DNA of 64,000 nucleotides from assembly GCA_963281255.1 (NCBI GenBank), contig OY725503.1:682001-746000 (forward strand). The letters run 5' to 3'. The notes under the pieces were generated by a model, which made no database searches, had not been told where the DNA came from, and saw only the letters and a list, made by a program, of their open reading frames with translations. Position numbers and translations under genes: made by a program. The stretch comes from Aphrocallistes beatrix (taxonomy: Eukaryota > Porifera > Hexactinellida > Sceptrulophora > Aphrocallistidae). Within the stretch, counting starts at the first letter, position 1, and the number at the start of each line of letters is the position of its first letter. This document shows positions 47,600 through 58,400 of this stretch, in pieces.

Positions 47600-50215
47600 A
47601 TGCTTGCGTCTCCGCTTCAGAAAATACACCAAATGCCGCAGACAACACTGAAAGTCATGCGAGAGACCGGTATAATCGAGCGGTTGATGGAGAACTACGG
47701 TTTCATCGCGTGTTGCGAGCGTGACGCCACTGTTTTCTTTCACAAATCTCAGTTCATGGGTCCGGAATCCCTCAAGGTGGGCATGGAGGTGGAGTTCGAA
47801 GTAGGGACAGATAAGAAGAACGGAAAATTGATAGCTCGCCGTTTGATAATGCTGCCGAAAGGCTCTGTCTCATTTGAAATCGTCACACCGGACAAACTAT
47901 TCGGACATGTCATCCAAGAGGCGACTGCCTCTGTCAGCCCAACTAAAACGCTACAAAAACGCATCCCCAACTCTCCACACAGTCCCAAGAACGGACAGAT
48001 CGTAGTGAACCAGGGCGGCGAGTGCTTCTTCATTCCTTACGATGCATCCGACGTAGTCAACAACCAGACTCTCAAGAAAGGCGACAAAGTTTCCTTTTAC
48101 ATCGCAGTCGATAAACGCACTCACACTACAATGGCTCGTCGTCTGATCGTGGTGGAGCCAGTCCTGCCCCCCTTCCTACGTGGAGTCATCAGCTCCCTGC
48201 GTAGCACGTACGGCTTCATAGATAGAGAGGACGTGGTGGATGAGGTTTACTTCCATTTCAGCGAGTTCCAGGGGAACATAAACGCCGTAACCTTGCTCAC
48301 GCCTGTCGAATTCGTGCCTGTAATGAGTGGAGGCAAGCTACAAGCGACCCAAGTGAAGCTACTGCCTGCAGAATCCGTCATTATCAAAGAGATCTCGAAA
48401 GAACTGTACAAAGGCACTGTTACCATGTTGCCTGTCCCAAACGGGAAACAGAAACACGTCACCACGCGTAACGGCGAAATAATCAGTGACAACTTGGCCG
48501 GAATGAGGCTTGACTTTTCGCAGAATGACATGGTGAATAAGTACACTCTGAAAGAAGGCGACCTCGTTAGTTTCCGTGTTATGAGTGATAAGCGCAACCA
48601 GAACAAGTGGGCTACCCAGGTCACTTTGGAGGAGATGATTGATAAAGATACGAAGAGTCGCGAGTCCGGTCTTGTCGTGACAGTGAAAGATGGGTATGCG
48701 TTCATCCGATGCGCCGAACGTCGTGCTAGGATTTTCTTCCACTTCTCCGAGATCGTGGACTCGGATCAGACAATGCAAGTGACCTCCGAGGTCGAATTTT
48801 CTACGGCAGAGGAACCAGTGACAGGTCGCCTCTTGGCCATCCGTGTTAGGAAGCTACCCGAGGGGACAATCGCCCTGGAAACATCGGACATCATGTTTGA
48901 AGGCGAAATTGTGAAAGAGTTCAAAGTTCAAAGTTTGAACGCGTCGACAGGGAACATTTCTCAAAAGGCATCGCCGTGCGATGGATTCGGTAACATTCAG
49001 TACTGGACCCCTGAAGGGGAGCTGGAGCGGATTCTCTACTTCGAGAATGAGAACACCCCCCAGCTAGGAGACGTAGTCTTGTTCCATGTTACGCAGACGA
49101 AAGGAGGGAGCGCTTGCCATGCGGTTGATATCGTTGTGTTGAAGAGGTGTGAAGATGTGGAATTTCGCGGTTTTATTTCGTGTTTGAAGGACGGTTACGG
49201 GTTCATTGAGCGAGAGGATCATACGATGGAGACTTTTTTCCAGTTCTCATCTTTGAAAGATATCAAACCCTCAGATCTGGATGTGGGTAGCGAGGTGAAG
49301 TATACGCAGATTGTTAAGAATTCTAAGATCAGCGCCATATCGGTCAGTCTCCTTGCGATTGGGACGATCCGTCGTGAAGAGGTGCACGCACAGGTGTTTG
49401 AAGGGATCGTGACCGCGCAATGGAAGGGAGCCGATCAGAGCTCTCACGGTAAAATAACCCCAGACGAAGCTAGCCTTGCCTCCAACCCCTACCTCCCCTC
49501 CTTCCTCCCTTTCTCCTCATCCGGCCTACGCATTCCTAAACTCAACCCGGAGCTCCACCAGAAAATAACCTTCCAGATTGGGATCCATCCCGTGTCACGA
49601 CAGGTGCGAGCAGCCAACGTAACAGTGCCACATGACCAGATCAAGCGGTACCGAGGCGTGGTGGAGCTGGTGAAGGAAAACATGCGAGGGATGTACGGGT
49701 TTATTAACATCCTGGGGGAGGAGAGTAACTTCTACTTCCAAATGAGTTCTGTTATCCATGGTGCACCGTTAGTATCAGGCGATGAAGTTGAATGTGAACT
49801 TGTTCTGAATGAGAAGACGCGTAAACTTGTTGCGATTGAGATTATTAAGCTCCACGGAACGACTCGGCCCATTCGACAAATGCCAGCTACAGAGGTAGCG
49901 AAACTAAATAGAAGTTTCGATTTAGATATTCTCCGTCAGCCGACCAGTCCTATCTCAATGAGTAACGGTTTTAATTTGAACAGGTCTGCTCAGGCATTCG
50001 GACTCAACTCGAGTAAGTTGAACGCAGAAGCGCACGAATTCGTTCCAGATCTGCTCTCCCAAATGAAGATCCAACCACCAAGCGACTCTCCCTTACCCCA
50101 TCTACCCTCCCCCATCGAGAACTCAACGCCGGTCAGTTTTAATCACATTTCCAAACTAAATTCTTCTTTCGCCAAGACGGAAACGGGTGCACTTACTCTC
50201 ACAAATGAGTGGTAG
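47600..50215 (+). CDS. CSDE1: CSDE1/UNR cold-shock-domain RNA-binding protein, intronless
   Basis: 871 residues, one exon. Cytoplasmic single-stranded-RNA-binding protein that controls translation and mRNA decay with PABP. Five canonical cold-shock domains are marked by MENYGFIACCERDATVFFHK (near 30-50), STYGFIDREDVVDEVYFHFS (near 195-215), DGYAFIRCAERRARIFFHFS (near 365-385), DGYGFIEREDHTMETFFQFS (near 530-550) and GMYGFINILGEESNFYFQMS (near 695-715). The regions between them match the non-canonical domains of UNR. The C-terminus has SSKLNAEAHEFVP (residues 804-816), a good fit to a PAM2 motif that binds the MLLE domain of poly(A)-binding protein. The intronless form is striking because vertebrate CSDE1 has many exons. 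Confidence 0.95.
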   Translation: MLASPLQKIHQMPQTTLKVMRETGIIERLMENYGFIACCERDATVFFHKSQFMGPESLKVGMEVEFEVGTDKKNGKLIARRLIMLPKGSVSFEIVTPDKLFGHVIQEATASVSPTKTLQKRIPNSPHSPKNGQIVVNQGGECFFIPYDASDVVNNQTLKKGDKVSFYIAVDKRTHTTMARRLIVVEPVLPPFLRGVISSLRSTYGFIDREDVVDEVYFHFSEFQGNINAVTLLTPVEFVPVMSGGKLQATQVKLLPAESVIIKEISKELYKGTVTMLPVPNGKQKHVTTRNGEIISDNLAGMRLDFSQNDMVNKYTLKEGDLVSFRVMSDKRNQNKWATQVTLEEMIDKDTKSRESGLVVTVKDGYAFIRCAERRARIFFHFSEIVDSDQTMQVTSEVEFSTAEEPVTGRLLAIRVRKLPEGTIALETSDIMFEGEIVKEFKVQSLNASTGNISQKASPCDGFGNIQYWTPEGELERILYFENENTPQLGDVVLFHVTQTKGGSACHAVDIVVLKRCEDVEFRGFISCLKDGYGFIEREDHTMETFFQFSSLKDIKPSDLDVGSEVKYTQIVKNSKISAISVSLLAIGTIRREEVHAQVFEGIVTAQWKGADQSSHGKITPDEASLASNPYLPSFLPFSSSGLRIPKLNPELHQKITFQIGIHPVSRQVRAANVTVPHDQIKRYRGVVELVKENMRGMYGFINILGEESNFYFQMSSVIHGAPLVSGDEVECELVLNEKTRKLVAIEIIKLHGTTRPIRQMPATEVAKLNRSFDLDILRQPTSPISMSNGFNLNRSAQAFGLNSSKLNAEAHEFVPDLLSQMKIQPPSDSPLPHLPSPIENSTPVSFNHISKLNSSFAKTETGALTLTNEW

Positions 50216-50760
50216 CCTCTTGTCTTCCCATCTCTCTCACTCTCTCTCTTTACTTACTCTTAAACCCACAAATTGATCATTCCAATCAGACATAGAGATT
50301 ATTCGAGATTATCCGTAATATCCTGATAATGTTTATCGTTCGATTCCATGAAATCAACCTTCATACTCTAGTTCATAGGTGTAATTAACTTATTTTTTGC
50401 TCAAAGTATTTTCATTTTCTTCTCAACGTACTACTCTTGATTGTCCATGCACTAACAGGATACACTTTCTGAAACTATCATTTGTGAATATCGCCCAACA
50501 GTACACTACCATTCTTTATTCGTGAGAACATATTTCCATGTACACTACATCTCATAGTGACTCACTTCCGCGTGTGGAATACTACTTATCTTATTAGAAA
50601 TTAAACTCTCATTTTCAAATGTGTTGTACGTTTTTTTTAAGCCCAAGGGATACTGGGAGTGCATGCTTATATATATATATACAGATGGTGTTATATACTA
50701 ATTATTCCAGGATGCTGTTATTGAGGCAGTTAACATGGTGTCGGTTCAGTTTGTTTAGAT
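50216..50760. other. CSDE1 3' region
   Basis: Probable 3' UTR with a CTCTCT run and a (TA)n tract at about 50668-50682. No exon seen. Confidence 0.45.
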
Positions 50761-51133
50761 CAGCGGTGGGCAACCTGGGGCCCACGAAACTAAATTTGAT
50801 GGCCCGCGACTCTTCCAAAACACTATATTATGGGCCCGCGCGTTAGTGGTTGTAATACAAAATGGGCCCGCCTAATTTTAGTATGAAATTGTTGCTGAAT
50901 ATCAATATATTTTCTATAATCATTACGTATATGATGATTCATTTTATTTTACTTATTTTTGCTTTTATAAGTATAATTTTAGTTGTTACATTGCTACCAT
51001 ATTGGTTCTAATGTCAGTTCTTGCTACGGCCATGGTGATGTGACCGTAACAAGAACTGACAGATTTGGGGCCCACGAGACCCCTCGCGGGTCCCAATTAT
51101 GGCCCACTTAAAGATTAAGGTTGCCCGCCACTG
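50761..51133. mobile_element. hAT-like MITE (family L), 373 bp
   Basis: Ends CAGCGGTGGGCAACC / GGTTGCCCGCCACTG, flanked by a perfect 8-bp duplication GTTTAGAT (50753-50760 and 51134-51141). GGGCCCACGA / GGCCCGC motifs near both ends. Non-coding. Confidence 0.92.
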
Positions 51134-51144
51134 GTTTAGATGTA

Positions 51145-51233
51145 CTACATTAGAACCTCTTTAGTACGAACACGGATAATGTATGAACAAATCGACCGTC
51201 ACCTGGTGTTCGTATTATCGAGATTCTACTGTA
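51145..51233. mobile_element. Pogo-like MITE, family B copy 4 (short)
   Basis: ATTAGAACCTCTTTAGTACG and (reverse) ACAGTAGAATCTCGATAATA, only about 89 bp, starting just after the hAT-like element. Confidence 0.75.
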
Positions 51234-52010
51234 TTATGGTTGTCAGTTGAAATAAGGGAAGTATGTATTGAATTGACAACTTAGCTTACAGTAGGTGTTG
51301 CATGGGGGAGGAAAGAACCAATCGATTGGGGGAGAGATCAATGTAAATAGCAAGTTCGTTTGAGGTGAATTGCTGCTGGGATCGAAGGGACGTTCCATGT
51401 TCCATCAAAAAGGGAGTTCGAATCCTAAATATTCCTAACTATTTTGAGTTAATACTGTCAAATTGCTTCATTATGAAGCTTTATCAAGCTCAACATGTGC
51501 CATTATTTATATTGCATTGCAGTGTATGCATAGAAATCTTATTATTATTTAATACGCGATTACAGTAAACATTTCCTTTTATGGATATCTTTAGAATTGA
51601 GATTAGTGACAATTAATAATTCTGTATTATGACCTGAATCAGTGAGAATATTAGATTTTCAAATTCTGAATTACTTAACTTTGTGTTTGTAATTAATATT
51701 TGAATTCTTATTCTTAATCCATCAACTCTTCAACAATGTGTCTTGTACAACAATTACTATTGTACGCCGGGAAGAAACCTGATTGCAAGGATATTAGAAC
51801 GTTTCTGTTGAATAAACGAAATATTTCTAAGAATTACATAGACGCTGCTTAGGTTTTGTGTGATTTTGCAAAGTCTGATAAGTTATTGCTTCACATACAA
51901 ATTGTGTTGTCAATATTATTTGCAAAAAATAAAGATATTTGAAGTTCAATCTGATTCTAATTTTGCATAATAATAACCTATACTTCCACAGCCAGCAAAC
52001 CATTCTGCTA
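51234..52010. other. AT-rich intergenic region
   Basis: No exon or clear repeat; AATAAA near 51928. Confidence 0.4.
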
Positions 52011-52168
52011 CAAGGCAGTAGTCATCAGGTGTGAAGTGGTCCGGTTGAGTCTAAAAAGTGATCAGATTGAAACCAGTCCGATCGTACAAAATGGTCCCTT
52101 TTGAGGCTAAATTGGTCAAAAGTGGCCAGATTGAAACCGGACCAACCGGACCGGCGGCTACGGTCCTG
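52011..52168. mobile_element. MITE family I copy 2
   Basis: Ends CAAGGCAGTAG / CTACGGTCCTG, flanked by TGCTA (52006-52010 and 52169-52173). Same interior as copy 1. Confidence 0.82.
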
Positions 52169-52424
52169 TGCTAAGAACCCGGATAGACTCATAACCAAGG
52201 TTTTCCCTAGAGCGCGTTTAGCGCACTATTTAACGCACTTAGCTTGTTGAATATTTTGCTGTTAAATAATGCAATTTACCCGAGTAAACCACACGAAAAT
52301 TGCAAAATTAACGCGATTTCCAATAATATTAAGGGTAAAATTGTTCGCATAACTGTTCTAATCAATTAATTCCTTGAACGAGTGGGTCTGAAGCTAGCTG
52401 CTCCCTTACAGCCGTGATTCAAAG

Positions 52425-55400
52425 ATGGATATGAGCCACAAGGCGCCTGTACTAGCTCAGTACTCGAGTAGTTGCTCCCCTTTCGAAGATGACATCTTCC
52501 AGAATGGTAGTCACGAAGATGAGATTGGAACGTTCTTACAAACGGAGTTGATTGTCCTCTCACATACACACACGGTGGTCAGTATAGGTGTCAGGATTGA
52601 GTTAGAATTTCGAATTTCTCTTATTCTTGCTTCTATTTTCCTCAGATTCCAGACAATTGGACTGACCTACAAAACCTCTCCACTCACAAAAACCAGAATA
52701 TTTTTCCGCGAAAAAGTAGACCTCAGCGTTCAACAGGAGTGGACACTGTTCCTAGCAGGAACAATAGAAATAACAAAGGTGTGTTTAATCTTAGTTACCT
52801 ACATACACACTGGTATGCATGTTGTTTCGTTCGCAGAATCACGGAGGTGCGAAGTTTCTCGTTACAGTGTAGGATGTATATTAAAGTTATATTATTAATG
52901 GTAATGCGGAAATGGTTCGACTTTTCGAAAAAGGGAATAGTTCGAATTGCAGATTTAGGAAATAGTTCGACTTTTTATCATTAGGATTAATGGTGGTTTA
53001 CATGTGCACTATTTCCTTTTTTGGAAAGTCGAACTATTTCCACCATACCGTTATTAACATCACTCATAGGATCTCGCTTACCTTCTTCCTTTCGTGGAGC
53101 CAGCAAGAAGAATGGGATCGGCTCTAAGAAGAAGTTAGCTGTGCGGACACTTATATACCCCAAGGGTAGAGGCGCTTCTGAGGACGATAGCATGGCCATG
53201 GGGGACGAATGGGGAACTGAGAAAGATCCTGGATTCGAAGATTGTCCTTCTGAAGAAATGATGTATGCGAGTAAGAAGAAGAAGAAAGATAGGAAAACAG
53301 GTTAGGGAATTTTGTATTTTGTTGTTTGTAGGGCACTTCAAATGGTTATAATGGATTTGCACACACTTAATAAGAATAATACGAAATAAGCATTACATGG
53401 AAATGTATTATACATGGCTTGGATTCAGTACTTTGCACAGAAGCTGAACATAATACTACTATAGTTCAATGTCCAACTGTTTTCATTAGATTGTTTGTTG
53501 TTTTGTTTTGTTTTGTTTTCATTTCGGTTGCAAATAAATGTTTATTGATTATTATTGTTAAAAATAATTTTCATTGACACACTTTAAGCTTTTTTTCTTC
53601 AATAAACCATTCAGTTTTGATATTAAAGGAGATTTAATGTAACTTCTCTGAAGGTGTCCAGCCGACATGTGTACACACAGAATGGAGTCCTAATCACAGG
53701 TAAACTCATCATTTATTATCAAAGTACAGTCGACTCCGCTTAATAGGGTCACTGTTTAATCGGGCCAACCGCTTAATCGGGCTACTTTGGCAGGACCGGA
53801 ATAGTTCTCATTGTAATGCGGAAATGGTTCGACTTTTCGAAAAAGGAAATAGCTAGAATTGCAGATTTAGGAAATAGTTCGACTTTTTTTTATGTGAACT
53901 ATTTCCTTTTTTGGAAAGTCGAACAATTCCGTTTTTTGCGAACTATTTCCGCCATACCGTTCTCATACATAGAAGCTAATACAAAATATTTTCGGTTAAT
54001 AGGGTTCTCCGCTTAATCGGGTCAAAATGTCCTCTGACCGATTTACAGCAAAACAAACGAATAAAAATTTGAAAATGTATTGGGACTACAGCACTTTTGT
54101 GTGGATACTTTACTTTTAATTTGTCCACGTTTCAAGGTGTCTCGATTACAATCATTCTCTGAATAGTCTAGATTCCGTATAGCCCGTGTGATTAGCTCCT
54201 GTCTTATCTCTTATAGCGGGTACCTACTCTATGATTACATTAAGTATAATATGAACTGCTTCTTGTATTATGCATAAATTGCATATTAAATTCATAGTAT
54301 ATGGATGGATGTGCTCCTCAAATAACTAATAGAATGTATAATTGCAACATGTGAAATGTTGAATGAACAAATCCAGTTTACTCTTTATTAATAATAATTT
54401 AAATTGGACATTTCGAGGAACATTTTTGATGGAGCCTCACAATTTTTATTGGCTGACAACTACAGTCGACTCCGCTTGATAGGACCACATTGGTCAGAGG
54501 ACATTTTTCCCGATTAAGCAGAGAACCCTATTAACCGAAAATATTTCGTATTAGCTTCTATGTATGAGAGCTATCCCAGTCCTGCCAAAAGTGGTCCTAT
54601 TAAGCGGTTGACCCGATTAACCGGTGGTCCTATTATGCGGAGTCAACTGTATTTTCCACATAATACATACGTATTTCTTATAAATACATTTATTTCGCAA
54701 CAAAAATTCTTTTTTACAAACTCAATTTCGTGTCTGTGTATGTAGAGTAGGTAAGTGCATACTCGGTACAACTCCACGCCATACGAGACCACTTCACTGC
54801 CGTCCCATCAAGTCTAAGAACCGTTGTTACAAGAGAGAAACCGCCGCCCAGTTCTGTACTGGAGACATCAGCACTCAGGAAACCACGACTCCCGCCCCTG
54901 ACACCGATTCTAGCTCTGAAGAGAACGATTCAGAAATGCACCACACTCCCAGATCTGCTGCTGCTGCTACGGGTAATGTTCCTAATTATTGAGTCGTGGA
55001 TTGATAGTATTCAGTTTTAGAAATACTGAGCAGGGCCGTAGCCACCGGTCCAGTTGGTCCGGTTTCAACCTGGCCACTTTTGACAAATTTAGCCTCAAAA
55101 AGGGGGCATGCCTAATTTCCGGGACGGGTTAAGATACCTAATTCCCGGGACGGGTTAAGATACCTAATTCCCGGGACGGGATCCCGTCCCCTCCCGGAAA
55201 TTAGGCATGCCCCAAAAAGGACCACTCTGTACGGTCGGACGAGTTTAGACCTGACCACTTTTTAGTTATAACCGGACCACTTCACACCTGGTGACTACGG
55301 CCTTGTACTGTGTACACTCGAAAAGTAGTCCGCCTCGATGAGTCGCCCCCCCAAAGAGGGTGTTAACATTGCGTCGCTACCTCTTAAAATAAAGTTATAC

Positions 55401-58400
55401 ATCAAGTTAGTCACTCCTACCTTTTATCCAATTATTCCTGTAGTTATATTCACGAAATATCTCCCATAGTTACTGAATACAGTGCTCGACAAACCAGAAT
55501 ATGATGGTGGCTATCTTAACCACTATTTACTTTTCTGATGGCTAATAGACAGAAATAAACCAGTAATTCATGCTATTTGGTGGTTTAGTTAGCCACCACG
55601 CTCATGAATTTGGTGGCACTACTGAAATATTAATTCTTCATCAGGGGGAAATGGGGCTGAAATTAATAATTGCCCCGGGGCCGACCAGACTGTGCCCACT
55701 AAAATTTCACAAATTAGCATTGGGTGCCGCAACCCTCTAACGAAATAGACTGGAATTGCCGCACCCTAAATTGGCCTACGCCTTTGAGGCTACTATTCGA
55801 GGACCCTATACTACGATATTTCGATTGCATTTGAAAACTTAGTCGATCATACGAAATAGGAATTTCCGTGTGATAATTGTATTTATTATTAGTTTCTTCA
55901 CCTCTGCCCCCCACTGTCACCAGCCACCAACCACTCCTCTCTAGAGCGCCACATCCTCACTACTCTTCAGACTCAGACACGAGTCTCATGGTCCCACCCC
56001 TCTCACCTCCACAACCACAGAAAAGTGTCCAAGCTCCTCCAACTTTCCATCCAGAATCTTCTGAATACTCACTACCCACACAATCTCCATCATCAGAAGA
56101 TGATGTCAAGAAGAAGGACCAACTACCCTCGTTTCCTAAACCGAAAAATGCGTACAATTTCCCTCAAACAGATGATGTCTATGCTAAGCCTATTAAAGTT
56201 AGCAAATATAAACTCCAGAATCCGGATAAAATGACGCAAATTAATATTATTAAAAAACGCAGTTCGTCTGTTTCAGACATAGAAAACTTATCGAACCAAT
56301 TCTGTCCTACGAAACCACCTCTCCCCATCCCCACACACCGGAAAATATCACAAAGTTTCAGTACAACTGATCTGTCTGAGATAATGTGCCCCAGGAGACC
56401 TGTGCCGAAGCCTCCTAACTTAGCTATGGAATTTCACACCTCTGAGTCCGACACAATTGAGAATTGGAATGAGGCAGAGACTTGTGCATGGGTGCCCGCC
56501 CCTCCAAAACGTGACGATGACACGCGAATCATGTCGCAAGATGTATTCGAGAATACACAATTGAATTTAGATGAAACAGAAAGGAATGATTTCTCAAAGC
56601 AAATACGGCACCGCGTTTCCGTTAAGCGGATCAAGAGTTTGGAGAATATAAATAGGATTGCTCGGTCTGATGTGATGGATGGGAGTGTGGAGGAAGATAT
56701 CTACGGTCCTATTCTGGGGAAGAAAGCTCAAAGGAAGGACGCATTGAAATACGATTTGTCTAGAACAGTGTCTTTGGATTTTGATACGGAGCCCGAATTC
56801 ACTGCTTTCAGCCCAATTCGAAGTAAGTTTAAGATACGCTAGAAGTAGAGGTGTCGCTAGTCCATTTAACAGGAGGGAAGGGGTACCCGTCTGGTTGACT
56901 TTCAGGGTTGACTTTCTCTAAGCTAAAGTTCTGAATTTATGTATCAACTGTGCAAACAGGAAATTAACTCTTAACAGAGTCCACCCCTACCCCTACCCCC
57001 TACTCCTACCCCTACCACTACCCCTACCCCTGACTAGAACTCGGATAAGACGTACCCGTAGGGAATTTTGAAAGAGTACGTACCAACCGAGTTCTATTGT
57101 ACTCTAAGATTTTAGAACTGACAATCGTAGTGATTATTAGTTCTAATTTGAAGAGAATCAATAGACAGTATTACTTTCTAACATGACGTTACAAATTGAA
57201 GTTTAATTTGGAATCGATTTTTCCAATCTGTGAATCAATTAACCTTACTTCTTACTTCAAAAGTTCTTTTGTATCGCAATGATGTCTTTTACCAGATTGA
57301 ACAACACAATTTTCACACAATAAGATGTCTTTAATTAACTGTAGAATGCCCAGCATTTATATGGCTTCAGTGCCATATAAAATGGCTAGGAGACATCCGC
57401 GATATCGGAGACACTGTGTCCCCACTGGGCATTCTACGGTTAAATTTATCAATACAGCACATCCTCACATGTACAATGAAACTCGTATAAATTAGTAGAA
57501 TTATTGGTTATTTGATGTAGAAGACCAACCAGCACTGACCTCTATCAGATATTTGCCTGACAGTCTGCAGACGATAGACGGGACTCCCCAACACGTTATT
57601 AAGCTGATTAATGAAATGGCACAGCAGGTAAGAGTGAACACATATTTAACAACATGCTATGTGTTATACTGTCTTCTCCTATATCAGGGGTCGGCAATCT
57701 ATGGCTCGCGAACCTAAATTGATGGCACGCGGTGTTGAAAATATTTGTGGGTCGACAGACCGACATTTATGTATATTTAGGGGTCGGTTGCCCTACACAC
57801 TCAAGGTCATAATATATTGACATTATAGGTAACTGGCACACTTCATTCAAAAGGTTGGCGGCCTCTGTACTATATAATCCCTGATTAGTAGCTTTTACGC
57901 GTATGTGAAGCTGTGAATATTCACATTTGAGAGAAGTTAATATTATCAACTTTTTAATTCATGCATTTTTTGTAGAGAAACCTAAACATGGAAGTTTCTG
58001 ATGTGACTAGCCCAGAGAATGAAGTGAACGGTAGGTTTAGTTCTTGAATTAGCACTGGGGTATTTTCTTTTATAGTAAATGCTCGTTGAAAATAACTTAA
58101 CCGGAAATGTAAACAGTGCTCACTCATCATAAATGTATCTATAACTTCCCTCTAGTTCTCCCATTCCAGATGTGTTCTAGCGCCAATCTAACAGCTTCTA
58201 ATTACGAGGATTCTAAAGGGAAGAAGTACCGTTTCGTTCTAACGTTTAATCCGGCATCAGACAAAGACACATCGATGAGAAAGAGATCTCAGTCCACACT
58301 GTATCGTGTCAAAGTCCCCCTCTGGTCCCACCAAGATAAGGCACGTACCTATATATATATTATCCTCGGATGGCTTGGGGTTTTTTCTATTTATAGTAAA

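Noticed and set aside
50668-50682. (TA)n tract as a promoter TATA region
   Set aside because: It is in the 3' region of CSDE1 with no gene start downstream for about 1.7 kb.
51365-51568. Open frame of 67 codons
   Set aside because: AT-rich, no motif, no splice context.
56977-57032. CCCTAC-rich tract as interstitial telomere repeat
   Set aside because: Units are irregular (CCCCTAC, CCACTAC, CTCCTAC) and differ from the animal TTAGGG repeat, so it is treated as low complexity.
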